From contig OU862906.1 of NCBI GenBank assembly GCA_917880885.1, forward strand, positions 57,578,665 to 57,642,664: 64,000 nucleotides of DNA, written 5' to 3'. How positions within the stretch are numbered: position 1 is the stretch's first letter; every line of letters starts with the position of its first letter. The translations under genes were made by a program, and so were the position numbers. The notes beneath the pieces are model-generated. The model made no database searches. It had not been told where the DNA came from and saw only the letters and a program-made list of their open reading frames with translations. Origin of the DNA: Limnephilus marmoratus. Taxonomy: Eukaryota; Arthropoda; Insecta; Trichoptera; Limnephilidae. This document shows, piece after piece, positions 45,949 to 56,849 of this stretch.

Positions 45949-47054
45949 GTGCGATCCAAATTCAATAACCAATCACAGCGCCGTACTTTTATTCAAGATA
46001 ATTCCAAAACACATAGTAAAAATTATTGTATCCAAAACTGCACAATATTAAAAACAACAAACACAATCAAATATTTAGGAGTCATTATCGATAAAAATTT
46101 GAAATGGAAGGAACAAATTTGTCAAGTTGTAAAAAAAATTAGAAAATTGATTTATATATTTTTAAGAATCAGAAATTTTTTATCTGTAAAAAACTTATAT
46201 CTAATATATTACGCTTTGGTTCAATCAACTTTACAATATGCTATCATTAGCTGGGGATCAGCATACAAAACTAATCTTTCCCCAATTGAAGTTGTGCAGA
46301 GGCTAATAATTAAAATCATATTAAAAAAACCTTCTGACTACCCAACGGATCAATTATTTAAGGAATTTCAAGTACCATCTTTCAAAGATCTATACAATAG
46401 AAATGCATTGATTCAAATTATAAAAGAAAAAGAAAAATATCAATTTATAACTGAAAACCGTACTAGACATAAATATATTTTTTCATGCCCAAAATTAAAC
46501 ACTTCCTTTGCACAAAATTATTATACTTATCAAGGAAGACTTATTTTCAACCGATTACCGGATGAAATTAGAAAAATTAATGATAAAATCCAATTAATAA
46601 ACACTGTAAAAAAATATTTTAAAGATAATCTCAAAAAAAAAAAAACAGTTTCCGACTAATCTAATCTACTTATAACTCAGTTTCCAAGTGATACTCCATT
46701 CTTCAAATAAGTTAAATTTTGTATTGTTTTTAGCAACTAATTACAATAATTCTGGACACATTATCCAAATAGTAAAATTGTTTTGATAGTAGATAAATAC
46801 TTATAATTACATATCACCGAACTTACAACTTATTGTTTTTTACATTCACATTGTAATTTAAGAACTTAAATATAGCATTAAAAAATGTACACTACTCTTC
46901 CAGACACAAGCTAACGCTTCCATGGAAGAGTGGTATTAACATATTTGAATATGAACATGTAAGCAAATTAACACATCATCTAAATGTACATTATATTTTA
47001 TATGCTATAATCAATAAACGTTTTGATATAAAAAAAAAAAAAAAAAAAAAAAAA
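45949..47054 (+). pseudogene. LINE 3' fragment with poly-A tail
   Basis: The frame 45949-46659 contains TIKYLGVIIDKNLKW, YYALVQSTLQYAIISWGSA and QRLIIKIILKKPSDYP, ending in a Lys-rich tail; this is the C-terminal domain of a Jockey/CR1-like ORF2. A roughly 370-bp 3' UTR follows, with CAATAAACG just before a 24-base A-run (47031-47054). It is strongly 5'-truncated. It has the same sense as the surrounding hAT and the opposite sense to the outer LINE. Confidence 0.8.
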
Positions 47055-47376
47055 CAAACAAACCGACTGCGCCTTTAAAAATGCTTTTGTATGATTTAAG
47101 TCTCTAGGAGAAGGTAATTAAAGACCATTTTCTTATGAAATCTTCAGTAAATCCATTAGCATAAACATCGCACGGTTTGCAACAGTTAACAGTTTCATCA
47201 TTGATTTGACAGTTAAAGTTCGTAAAATGTACCTATAATTAATTTCTATTAGATTTTTCATTTTACAGTCAGTAATAATCAGTGTAAGCGTCTTTCGTAA
47301 GCCGTTGATACCATAGATACGTCAGTGTTTAGTGTTTTGTATGGTGTTTGTTCGCTCAACACAGAACACAGGGGAA

Positions 47377-48005
47377 ATGGAAACGCAAGGTACAAATTTG
47401 AGGTTATATTATTAGATTTATTATTAGATTTTTTAATTATTAACTAAATTTCTATTGGTTGTTAGAGGTTGTGGATTGTGGATTACAATGAATAGAACAA
47501 TAATTAAAAAAAACTTTCAGGCTCGCAAAATCTAAAACGTAGAATTAAAGAGCATAATGACATAAAAAAACTCGTTTCCATTGGGAATTTTTTAATTCCA
47601 ATTTCTCCAGCACCGATAAAAAATGATGTCCCGCGCAATGACGTTACAATGGTCCCGAGCACATCTAAACAGATATCTATCGCACAAATTCCTCCGGTCG
47701 AATTATTAGAAGATAAAAATAACGTTACTGATAGCAGTTTAAATTTAATTCTGTTTTCAGAGCTTGAATTGAAAGATCCCGGATGCTGGCCAAAGTTATC
47801 TCAAAATTCCATTAGTTTATTAGTTCAGGAAGGTCCTGTACAATTGAAAGGTTTTGATTTTCCTATTACGAAAAAGCGTAAATTTAATACTAAGTATTAT
47901 TACAAGAAACTGCCTAATGAAGAAGAATTACATAGATCGTGGCTTATTTATTCGAAAACTTTAGATAGGGTTACACCCTTTATATGTCTTGATTTTATTT
48001 TATAA
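47377..48005 (+). pseudogene. hAT transposase N-terminus (TTF-type), two exons, truncated
   Basis: Exon 1 codes METQ and ends GCAAG before a GTACAA donor at 47390. The 131-bp intron ends TTTCAG at 47520, and exon 2 continues in frame with SQNLKRRIKEH and IGNFLIPISPAP. It goes on with LKDPGCWPKLSQ, LLVQEGPVQLKGFDFP, FNTKYYYKKLPN and HRSWLIYS. The DPG.WP, DFP, YY.K.L.N and R.WL.YS series is the TTF-type zinc-finger region of hAT transposases. The frame ends at a stop (48003-48005) just where the zinc-finger cysteines should follow (TPFICLDF), then an A-rich run. The catalytic and dimerisation parts are missing. Confidence 0.75.
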
Positions 48006-48438
48006 ATTAGTGTAAAAAAAAAATTAAATTAAAAAAAAAAAAATTGAGGTGAACGAATTTTTAATCAAAATAAAAATGTAGGGGGGGGGGAGGGGGGCGC
48101 CATCGGTACCTACTGCACAGGGCGCTAGATTTCGTAGATCCGGCCCTGGATCCAACCAAGTTTCAGTCAGGAAATATATATGAAAGGGGTGGATTGGAAT
48201 CGACGATCTTAGCCCATTAAGTTTGGTGCGGCAGCCTCTGATATTCTGATAATAACACATGATAGGTTTTAGTTTTTTGGATTAGTATTTACAATAGTAG
48301 GTTTATTATTTTTGTATTTGATTGTGAGTCCTGTTTCACCGTTTTGAGTTCTTTGGTCTAGGGTTAGTCGTAAATTGGCGAAATAGTTCCTTTGGGCTGG
48401 AGTTTGGTCGGAATAAATTTTAATACCAGGGTACTCAG

Positions 48439-48960
48439 TTATGTTGTTTTTTTCCTCAGTATGTCTATGGCTTGGGTGGGATTGTCAAGTATAACTTTTA
48501 GAGGTCTGGATTTGTCCGGTTTTTTGATCCCCAGGCGAAAGATCGTAATGTTGGCTTGTGTGATGGTTGGGTTAAGAGTTGTTAGTGTGGTTGATATTCT
48601 CGCCGTATCATCAGTTATTTTGTCGATTTGGGAACCGGCGCTTTCAGGAAAGTTGAATATAATTAAGTTTTTTGACCTTTTTTTCCTCTCCTCGAGCTCA
48701 TCAGCAGCTCCACACATTGATAAGTTTGATGAATTTGGGGATTCATGTGATGAGTTTGGTTCTAACACTTTTGAAGAGACCATGTGTTCATAAGACTTAA
48801 CCTGTCCCTCGAGGATTCCAACTTTGACACCAACGTCCAGCATTGTGCCAGAGAGGTTTGAAAGTTTGTTGAGTAATTTAGTCATCTGATCTTTAGTTAG
48901 TTTCAACCCTGGATCAGTAATGCTAGTGTATAATGTAGGTACTTATTTCTTCCTTCGCCT
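48439..48960 (-). pseudogene. LINE ORF1-like protein
   Basis: The frame contains a heptad-like N-terminal segment (TKLLNKLSNLSGTMLDVGVK), then ERKKRSKNLIIFNFPESAG and ITIFRLGIKKPDKSRPLKV, the RRM-like region of LINE ORF1 proteins (E(R/K)..R..N.I.FN.PES). An upstream in-frame stop separates it from an ATG at about 48993. It probably bound the LINE RNA. Confidence 0.65.
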
Positions 48961-49005
48961 TATTTATGTACGAAAGTGCATCGGTAGCACTCATCTTAAT
49001 AGTTT

Positions 49006-49450
49006 GTTATTTATTTATTACTTTGTAAAATATAGTGGTGTCAACCCTGTATCCTGTATCTGAGTTGCCTATGACGTTGTTTTGACGAAATATGTTTCTA
49101 TGGTGCTCGGATGACAGTTGAGATTTTTAATTAAATTGTAAACATTTACCGGTTGACAGCTGCAACTATAATTACACAATATTACTTTTGATTTTGGTAA
49201 TGTATTCGTAGTTAAAAATCACTAAAGAGACTCCTTAGATCAATGTACACTGTTAATTTTTGTGGAGCAAAAAATACGTGACCACTGTGACAATTATTAT
49301 TTTTGTATGTATTGTGAATAAAACACTGCGCACTGCCGCATAATACTGTTCCAAAATTATTAAAATTCTGGGAATATATTTTAAATGCGCGTATGTAAAT
49401 ACCTATTGAAATGCAAACTGGCCATACCAGTAATAACTCGTTGAATTTTG
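49006..49450. other. No gene recognised
   Basis: AT-rich sequence between the LINE 5' end and the next element; nothing identifiable. Confidence 0.4.
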
Positions 49451-49615
49451 GTCTCCGTCGGCCAGTGTGACCAGATTTCATTTTATGAATCTACTGCTTG
49501 TAGAGGTTAAAAACTACTAAATTCTACCAAAAGAGAACTAGAAAATACTAAAAATCTAGTAGGTACATTTTTTCGCTGTTGTGTTACAACGAAGAAGCAT
49601 AATTATTGTCCTCTT

Positions 49616-49880
49616 GATTATAACGATAAAACAATAAAATGAACAAAGAAAACATCATAAATTAGAGAAATGTTTATTACTTAAAATTAAAATCTACAGA
49701 AATATACTTTTTTTTAAATTGTGGTCGAGTTATGGTTCTTCTTCATGATTATAACGATAAAACAATAAAATGAACAAAGAAAACACGATAAATTAGAGAA
49801 ATGTTTATTACTTAAAATTAAAATCTACAGAAATATAGTTTTTTTTTTTTTTAATTGTGATCGAGTTATGGTTCTTCTTC
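49616..49880. repeat. 131-bp tandem duplication, two copies
   Basis: GATTATAACGATAAAACAAT starts at 49616 and again at 49747. The two units are almost identical through GAGTTATGGTTCTTCTTC, differing mainly in the length of a T-run. Confidence 0.9.
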
Positions 49881-49971
49881 TTTATGTTGGGTACTATGCG
49901 TAACTCGAAAGTATTAAAAAAAGTCTTAACAAGAGTAATCATTAAATTAACTAAAAATTACATAACACATA

Positions 49972-50226
49972 TTAATATAAGTAATTTGCATAGGTACCGT
50001 CACATCCTTTCATATTTCTTATATGTTGTGATGTAGCCATGTGTTGCTTCAAAGACGCCACTCTACTTAGTACTTCACAGTTGCATGCTTTACAATGAGC
50101 ACTCGTAGTGTTTACTTTAGATTTACATAACCAACTTTTGAATGAGGGATCTTGCTTCCATTCACCACGATATCCTTGTGTATATTTACGTTTCATTATA
50201 AAAAAATTCAAAACAGGAATTCCCAC
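49972..50226 (-). pseudogene. BED-like zinc-finger fragment of a transposon protein
   Basis: The frame has KYTQGYRGEWKQDPSFKSWL, then CKACNCEV and LKQHMATSQH, a C..C...H....H finger of the type seen at the N-terminus of hAT-related and other insect transposon proteins. It reads into a stop soon after the finger. Confidence 0.6.
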
Positions 50227-50557
50227 TAATCTATCACACTCTATGTTACGAAAAGAATGAAAATTAAAGACAAATCTACCTAATAATTTTTTTTCAATAC
50301 ATGTGGGATTCCCTCAACAGCTTTCCCTCTCGAATAATTAATATTAGAAAGAGATAGTTACAATCCATTCGACGAAAAGGGGAATACCCCGCGTTTTTCG
50401 ACAGGCTTGCTATATGAAGGCAAAAAAGTGCCAGAATAGTTGAATAGCGTGAATTCTACCAAAATATACCAAACAATTTTTACCTACTAGATACTGTTAC
50501 CGGTTCCTCGAAATCTACCAAAAAAGTAGAAAACTACTAAATCTGGTCACGTCTCCG

Positions 50558-52335
50558 AGCCGGAACATGCCAACTGATAGCCATATTTAATGACCATAAT
50601 ATGTGAAATGTGAACACCCAGGTACTTCCCTACCTTTCTCTACCTGATTTCCATCACTTCCCCATACCGTAATAGCCCTAACTCTTTTCATCACAGCTGT
50701 GTGGAATAATACAATTTATTTATAATACAATATTATTATGGCGAAATAAGTCATATTTTAACATTAATAAGATTAAAGCACTTTTCAACTCCAACAAATA
50801 CGAGGAAAATAATTTCCCTCAGGGCCTGACAGCATTGAGATTGATGTTTGGAGGGTTTTATTGAGGTGAGGTCGTGAACAAGGGTCTTGACGAGACCAAC
50901 TTAGTTTTAAAAGCATTATGGCAACCTAAGCGTTATATCAAAAATTTAAAACTGCCCGGCCTTTTGCAAGGAATTGCCATTTTTTGAGCTGTTGACGGGC
51001 AATATTCGCAAAACAGTGTTGGGTGACTACGCCAGTATTCCGGCCACGCCTAGTGGTCGGCCACCAATGACTTAAACTTTAATAAACTTGACACACGTCA
51101 CGCTCTATACATCGAATACTTGAAATCGGCCACTATCCCGCGAACAAAAAAATGAAACTTCACATTCTTGCGTCTATTTTAGGTACCATTACAGTAGATA
51201 CAAACATATTGACAGTGTAGTGGGCTACAATTTCGATCCTGGATTTTTCAAAAACTTGATTGAGAAAATTTTCGAACGGCAAGTAGAAGTTGAAATATTT
51301 ATTTAGTACTATTTAAGTGTCATTTATCGGCAAAAACATGAACTAAATTAGCCATTTAGATCGATAAAACGGACATTTTCAATACGTTTAGGTTAAAACA
51401 CGTGCGGCCGGCAAACTGGAACAATATTTTTTACGAAATCCAGTAGCCGGCCGAGGCGGCCGACTACTAGTGGCGTGTGGTATTTATATTTTTGTCTCTC
51501 TCGCTCTTATTAACACCAAATTTACTGAGATTTGACCTGTGATGTTAGTGAACATAGCAGTGCTATTTACGAGCCAGTGGTCGGCTGCCAGTTACCCATA
51601 CCAAACCCACAAGTGTGGGGCCGACAACTAGCTGACGTGTTAAAGTTGCTGCACCATTAGTCGGCCATGCAGTATCTCAGTTCGTTTTCAGGTGGATATT
51701 TTTACTGAAATTTCACCTTTGATCATCGTAATGTTAACTATACCTACATGCAGATTATTTTTTTTAACAAAGGTGACTAAAACTAAAAAAAAAATTCATC
51801 CTATAGCTTTCAGAAAGCTCTTCCGAGCAGCAAGAAAGTGGAAAAAATAATGTTCGTAGGGCGATATTCCAGGCCCGCATCAAGGGAAGGGTAATGGTAA
51901 GACATTATTAAAGGGTAACTTTAACAATATCTGAAAATATTTTTATAAAAAAAAAACATTTTATATAGTTGGAATTTGTCATACACCAACTGACCATATT
52001 TAGTTTGACGTTTTTTCACATCAGCAATTTTTTTTAATATTATATTTATTTTGAATTTGGTATGTGAATTAATGCTTCAACTATCCAATAACTTCTTTAC
52101 ATATTTTTATTAAACATCATTGTCTATAGTTCAAATTTTTCGTAATATAACTGTCGACCATATTTCACATCAGTTTTTTTTTCTAAAAAATTAATTATAT
52201 TTTCTCTTTTTAGGTTGTTTGTAATTATTAGTGCATATTTTTACGTATCTATGAACAACAAAACAAATTGTCTGAATACCGCACATTCAAATGGGCATAA
52301 AAAAACATAATCTCTGGCGGCCCTGTAGCAAAAAC
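50558..52335. other. No gene recognised; GGCCGACTACTAG-type words
   Basis: AT-rich sequence with scattered GC-rich words such as GTGGTCGGCCACCA and GCCGACTACTAGTGGCG near 51050, 51450 and 51590. The same vocabulary continues on the other side of the insertion, at 56605-56670, so this was one repetitive stretch before the MITE inserted. Confidence 0.45.
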
Positions 52336-52920
52336 GGAGGCGTCTACTAATATCTACAGGAATTCCAAAAACTGAAAAAATCGAACTAATATCTATGAGA
52401 ATCAAAGTGTTGACGAATATCTACAGCTCAAACTGTTGACTAATATCTATGACAACCAAAGTGTTGACGAATATCTACAGTACTGGCAGAGGTCGGATTT
52501 GCAATTATGTATAGCATATTGGAATAACGTAATATTGCGTATGCAGTTTAAAAAACTTAATTTATGTAAGTATGTATGTAAAAATCCCTGATATCGGACT
52601 ATTGGACACATTTAGCTGATAAGTCCAACCTACGCTCTGTAAATATTAGTTCAACCTACGCTCTGTAGATATTAGTCAACACTCTGAAGTTCGTAGACAT
52701 TACGTCGCTTTAGTTCGTTTTACTCCAACAGACCAAAACGTAAATCGTGAGAAACAGCGCTTTAAAGTTTTTTTTACGAAAAAGGCACATAAAATGAAAT
52801 TAGCTAAATTGTAAGTCTACTATAATGTTTTAAAGTATTACAAATTGTTTTTTTGACAAAATCACATAATCTACTTTCATAATTTACTGGAAAATTATTC
52901 CTAACCATAATTTTTTTTTT

Positions 52921-54966
52921 TTAATTTTTTACCGTTCTAACTGAATTTTCAGCTTGTCCATTACACTGAGGGAATTTTACCGGTGAATTTAAAAATTCTA
53001 TGTTATTCTCTTTAAGAAATTCTTTAAACTCTACACTAGAAAATGCTGTTCCATTATCCGAAACTATGCAATCAGGGTTACCAAAATTAGAGAAAATTCT
53101 TCTCAATTCCTTAATCGTGTTAAACGAATCCGCCCTTGGAACCTCTAAGCAATCGATCCACTTGGAAAAAACGTCACAAATTACAAGAAACATTTTTCCT
53201 GCTACCGGTCCGCAGTAGTCTACATGCACCCTACTCCAAGTTGCCCCAGGGTTCGGCCACACTGACAAATGACTCTTAGAAGGTGCCGGCCTCATAGCCG
53301 CGCAATCATCACATTTTAGAACCATTTTTTCAATGTCATTGTTCAGTGATGGCCACCAAAAATAAGCTTTTGCTAGGCCCTTCATTTTAACTATTCCTAA
53401 ATGAGATCTGTGTAATAACTCTAGCACATGTTCTTGTAAGGAACTCGGAATGAAAATTCTATGTTGCCAGAAAAGGCAATCCTTGACTATGGACATTTCG
53501 TTTCTCTTAACCCAGAATCTCCACAGTACATCATCTCGACCAACTCGTTTTGGCCAGCCCTTACGCAAACACGTTAAAACTTCCTGAATAACCGTGTCTG
53601 TCTCTATAGCTGTGGAAATGAGCTTGATATCTATGTGCTCGCATTTATCTACATAACACACACAATCTGATCCATAATCATCTTCAAATTCTTCTTGAGA
53701 ATTTTCTACCGGAAGCCGAAACTTTTCTCCATTCCTCATTTGCGGCGTCACTAAATTAATTGTCTCCTGAGAAGTTATCCCAAGATCGAAACATTCCATA
53801 AAATCTCTCCCCACAACTAATTCTGTTCCTTTTATTACTACAATAAAATTAATATTTTTGTTCCTACCCTTAAATTTCACATCAAAAATCGCCTTTCCTA
53901 CGACTTTTAAACGATTATTTCCATAACCTGAAATAATCCGCTTGTCTTGTGACAAAATGATTGAACTAAAATGTCGTTTAAAAATACCCTCCGGCATCAC
54001 ACATAAAGATGCACCGGAATCAATCATTGCCGTAAACTTCTTGTTATTAATTTCAATTTCAGCAGTAATCGGACTAATTGACGCAACTAAAACTTTACTA
54101 TCCCTGTGATTTTCAAAAATGGGATTTATAGGATTATTCTTGCAGAATTTCTGTAAATGCCCAACGCCCTTACATTTAAAACATTTCGCATTACGAAATT
54201 TACAATCAAACGATAGATGATCATTCCTTTTGCAAATAAAACACTGTTTTTTAACACTACCCACGGGTGATCTAAAATTCGTACCCGAATTTGATCCTAA
54301 CCTATAAGCTGGTTTCGTGTTAAAACTACCCTTGGGGCTCATCGATCGTTCCCTACGCTGATCTCGCTTGAACCCATCGCTAGTAACTCGTTTTTTTACT
54401 AGGTTTACTTCTGATTTTACTGTATTAGCACTATCCAAAGTTGACATACTAACTGCAAGTCCTTCTATTTCATTAAACGACAACGTTTGCCCTTCTACGA
54501 AAATTTTCTCCTTCGCGCGTCCCGGTAACAACCCGATTGCAAACATGTCTATGAGGTTTTTTTCAAGCCTCGTTTCGAATTGACAATACGTTGCTAAAGA
54601 ACGAAGTCTAACCGCGAAATCTCTTATCGTCTCGCCTTGTTGTTGCCTCGCTAAAAAAAAATTCTCCCGTTCTTTAAAAACTGAACGATTTTTGTTACAA
54701 TGTTTGTCGAGAAGCGCTAAAAGTTTATCAAAAGATAAGTCCGTTACTTTACTTGGAAAACACAGATTAATTAGTAAGGTCAACGTTTCTGATTCTAGGA
54801 GATTCAATAAAAAAGCCCGTTTTTTCTCCACAGACGCTTTGTCATCATGGATCACGAAAAATTGCTCTATCCGAAGTCGAAACAACCCCCAGTCTCCGGA
54901 GAGATGGCAAAACGGTGGTATTCTACCCGATTCCATAACTCCCAACAAATAAATCGGCAAAAACAA
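52921..54966 (-). CDS. Gag-protease-integrase fusion frame lacking reverse transcriptase (681 aa)
   Basis: One uninterrupted frame; the likely start is Met 11 (MESGRIPPF). Residues 11-190 are Gag capsid-like (RQQQGETIRDFAVRLRSLA). Two CX2CX4HX4C knuckles follow (CFICKRNDHLSFDC and CFKCKGVGHLQKFC, about 240-275). The protease has MIDSGASLCVMP (about 315). Then, where RT and RNase H should be, the frame passes within a few dozen residues to the pre-integrase linker (CLRKGWPKR). Next come the HHCC zinc domain (LHRSHLGIVKMKG...CDDC) and an integrase core with all three acidic positions (VHVDYCG, IVSDNGTAF, GQAENSV). It stops right after the core at RTVKN, followed by an A-run on the coding strand. 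The missing 450-500 residues were removed without loss of frame. Chance preservation after a recent deletion is the conservative view. Confidence 0.8.
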   Translation of the reverse strand: MFLPIYLLGVMESGRIPPFCHLSGDWGLFRLRIEQFFVIHDDKASVEKKRAFLLNLLESETLTLLINLCFPSKVTDLSFDKLLALLDKHCNKNRSVFKERENFFLARQQQGETIRDFAVRLRSLATYCQFETRLEKNLIDMFAIGLLPGRAKEKIFVEGQTLSFNEIEGLAVSMSTLDSANTVKSEVNLVKKRVTSDGFKRDQRRERSMSPKGSFNTKPAYRLGSNSGTNFRSPVGSVKKQCFICKRNDHLSFDCKFRNAKCFKCKGVGHLQKFCKNNPINPIFENHRDSKVLVASISPITAEIEINNKKFTAMIDSGASLCVMPEGIFKRHFSSIILSQDKRIISGYGNNRLKVVGKAIFDVKFKGRNKNINFIVVIKGTELVVGRDFMECFDLGITSQETINLVTPQMRNGEKFRLPVENSQEEFEDDYGSDCVCYVDKCEHIDIKLISTAIETDTVIQEVLTCLRKGWPKRVGRDDVLWRFWVKRNEMSIVKDCLFWQHRIFIPSSLQEHVLELLHRSHLGIVKMKGLAKAYFWWPSLNNDIEKMVLKCDDCAAMRPAPSKSHLSVWPNPGATWSRVHVDYCGPVAGKMFLVICDVFSKWIDCLEVPRADSFNTIKELRRIFSNFGNPDCIVSDNGTAFSSVEFKEFLKENNIEFLNSPVKFPQCNGQAENSVRTVKN

Positions 54967-55015
54967 TCAACAAGAAAACAATAACAAAAAATCCCTCTCA
55001 AAGAATCAAAAATAC

Positions 55016-55790
55016 TTATCTCAGGAACTCTTCTGGTCTCCCTCTGGGTTTTATCCTTGTCTTCTGATTAATCCAATGATCCACAGATTCGTCCTTGAAA
55101 CTATTAACCCAATGATCCGTTTTGACCTTGAAACTTCTGATTAATCCAATGATCCACAACCAGATCGCCTCCTTGCGGTATTTCACTTCTGTTCCTAAAA
55201 CAAAAATCTTCTTATTCAGCCCGTAGCCACGGAACCAAATGCTCCTTAATCTCGAGCAGAATCTCTTCCGATTCCTTGCCAAAACTGCAAGTCACTCCAG
55301 CAGTGACTTAGTCCTCCGTGTCCAGCACCAATTATTATTCGCACGCGTAACTTTCACACAATTATACTTATACGGCTGCGCCAATTGTTATGTCTGCCCT
55401 TTCCTCGGCAGATAGTAATTATTAAATACGGTTCTTTGAATATAAAAGTGTTTATTTACTGGAATAACCTAGCTGGTTAGCTACGACTGTTTACTATTCG
55501 GGGGTAGGTAAATCTCTGGAGCCTTGCCACGGGAGCTCGCAAAGTATATCTCTGAGACTGCTTCTTGTACGCCAATGCCATTTGGCGAGCTATGGTGCAA
55601 GCTACATGCTTACCGTTATCTATCGTATTCTTTCCATATGAAATACTTAATTACTCTACATCACACATACCGATACCTCTTTATACACATACGCCTTAAG
55701 GATCAAATTCCGAGTGTATACCGTATAATGTCGTCCTTATACTCTTCGTTAATTGATTTTTCTTCAATTTCAGTCAATTCGTTTTAATAT
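55016..55790 (-). other. Gypsy-derived leader and single LTR-like segment
   Basis: On the minus strand an LTR-like segment appears to end GACATAACA near 55387, followed by ATTGGCGCAGCC as a primer-binding-like site, then a leader to the start codon near 54936. A TATAAAGAGG word at about 55680 could be its promoter. No matching LTR exists downstream of the frame. Confidence 0.5.
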
Positions 55791-56849
55791 TTTAATTGGT
55801 TAAATTAAATTAAAATAGCGACGAAGGTTATTTAAATTTTGAGTACGATATTTCACCGCAATATAGAACTTGGCATTTATTACAATATTTTCTCAAGAAA
55901 TACACAACTTTATTATAACCACCCTGTAACAGACGACAAGTTGAAACAATTTGCTGAGAAAATATTGTAATATTTATTATCTGTTATGTTTTCCTTAAAA
56001 AATTTTATCCTTTTCCACAGTTTACATCTTTATGCATTTTGTCTGAAGAAATCTCCTAGAAAACCACTAAAGTAACTTGGTAACTAGCATAATCATAAGT
56101 GAAGATATTTACTTTCGTGGCGCTAAACGAACGAATGTTTGGAATGAAAGCAATCACGTGGTCCTCCGCTGCGCTGCTATTGGCTGTGTGGTCTGTTAGA
56201 GCAATACGCCCGGAACCGAGAGTTTGAATTTCGCACGTTGGCTAAGATACAGCTTGGATGTTGGAGAAATTCCTATGAAATTTGACTGAACGGCCGGTTT
56301 AAAAACGGGAGTCCTTTTGGCCAACGTGTGGATGTTGGACAAATACGCTCAAAATGTTGTTTCATTTTGGAGGACGTAAGACAAAGTGCGTTTTGAAAAC
56401 CCCCTAAATAATTTTTTTATTTTTTTTTCACTTGCATTGTATACATAAAGACTTTCTGAGAACTACTGCATACTTAACTCAATTTCGCTAAAAATGGTCT
56501 GTTGGAGTAAAACGAACTAGAGCGACGATTAGTTCAACATATGAGCTGTAGATATTCGTCAGACATACAGGCTGTAGATATTAGTAACTGGAGTCGTAAA
56601 AACCCGACGGCCGACTACTAGCGTGTAGGTGGCCGACTATTAGATTTTTAATAACCGACCACTGGCAAAAACATCATTTTTTAAAAAAACATTATTGTAA
56701 TTTTTACGTTTATGTTATTTAAAAAAAGGTTTAAAAATAATAAACATAAATTGACTGTTCTTTAAGAAATCCGTGTATTTGTAAACCTCTTTTCAAATAT
56801 ATACTCACAGTGATTCGCCAAACACGATTCTGTTCAAAAAAGGCCGGCT

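Larger units (their letters stand above)
45629..48148 (+). mobile_element. hAT element with truncated transposase and a nested LINE end (2520 bp)
   Basis: It starts CAGCGCCGGATCTGCC and ends CGTAGATCCGGCCCTG, with an exact 8-bp duplication GATCCAAC (45621-45628 and 48149-48156). It encodes the first two exons of a TTF-type hAT transposase, then a premature end. A LINE 3' fragment with poly-A lies between the left end and the transposase. The left terminal word CAGCGCCGGATCTGCC recurs inside the element at 58442. Confidence 0.9.
43895..49005 (-). mobile_element. LINE with ORF1, endonuclease and RT start; split by a hAT element
   Basis: The minus-strand order is an ORF1-like frame (48439-48906), the endonuclease start (48157-48260), the hAT insertion (45629-48148), the rest of the endonuclease and linker (44356-45620), and the RT start (43936-44196). 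RT stops before the catalytic YADD region, so the 3' end is lost. It is of Jockey/CR1-like design. Confidence 0.75.
49460..50551. mobile_element. hAT-like remnant with zinc-finger fragment
   Basis: CAGTGTGACCAGATTT near 49463 is matched inversely by AAATCTGGTCACG ending at 50551. The word TCTCCG lies directly beside both ends, a probable degraded 8-bp duplication. Internal words such as AACTACTAAATCTACC recur inverted near both ends. It contains a zinc-finger fragment and a tandem duplication. Confidence 0.55.
52704..56514 (-). mobile_element. TIR-bounded element carrying an RT-less Gypsy-type frame (3811 bp)
   Basis: The ends are 33-bp inverted repeats with one mismatch (CGTCGCTTTAGTTCG... 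and ...CGAACTAGAGCGACG), flanked by an exact 4-bp duplication ATTA. Comparison with MITE copy 1 proves the empty site (GACATTAGTTC). Inside is a long minus-strand frame derived from a Gypsy element, and upstream of it a leader with a TTGGCGCAGCC primer-site-like word near 55375. The flanking arms (52737-52917 and 55790-56480) are unrelated AT-rich sequence. No second LTR is seen. It could be a DNA transposon that captured retroelement sequence, or a MITE that received a retrocopy. Confidence 0.75.
52336..56594 (-). mobile_element. MULE-like MITE, copy 2, carrying a 3.8-kb insertion
   Basis: The ends match copy 1 at 4888-5316 in inverse orientation: GGAGGCGTCTACTAATATC at the left and GATATTAGTAACTGGAGT at the right. 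The flanks are approximately matching 9-mers (AGCAAAAAC and CGTAAAAAC). Internal sequence is collinear with copy 1 up to GTAGACATTA, where the 3811-bp element begins, and resumes at ATTAGTTCAACATATG. Confidence 0.8.
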
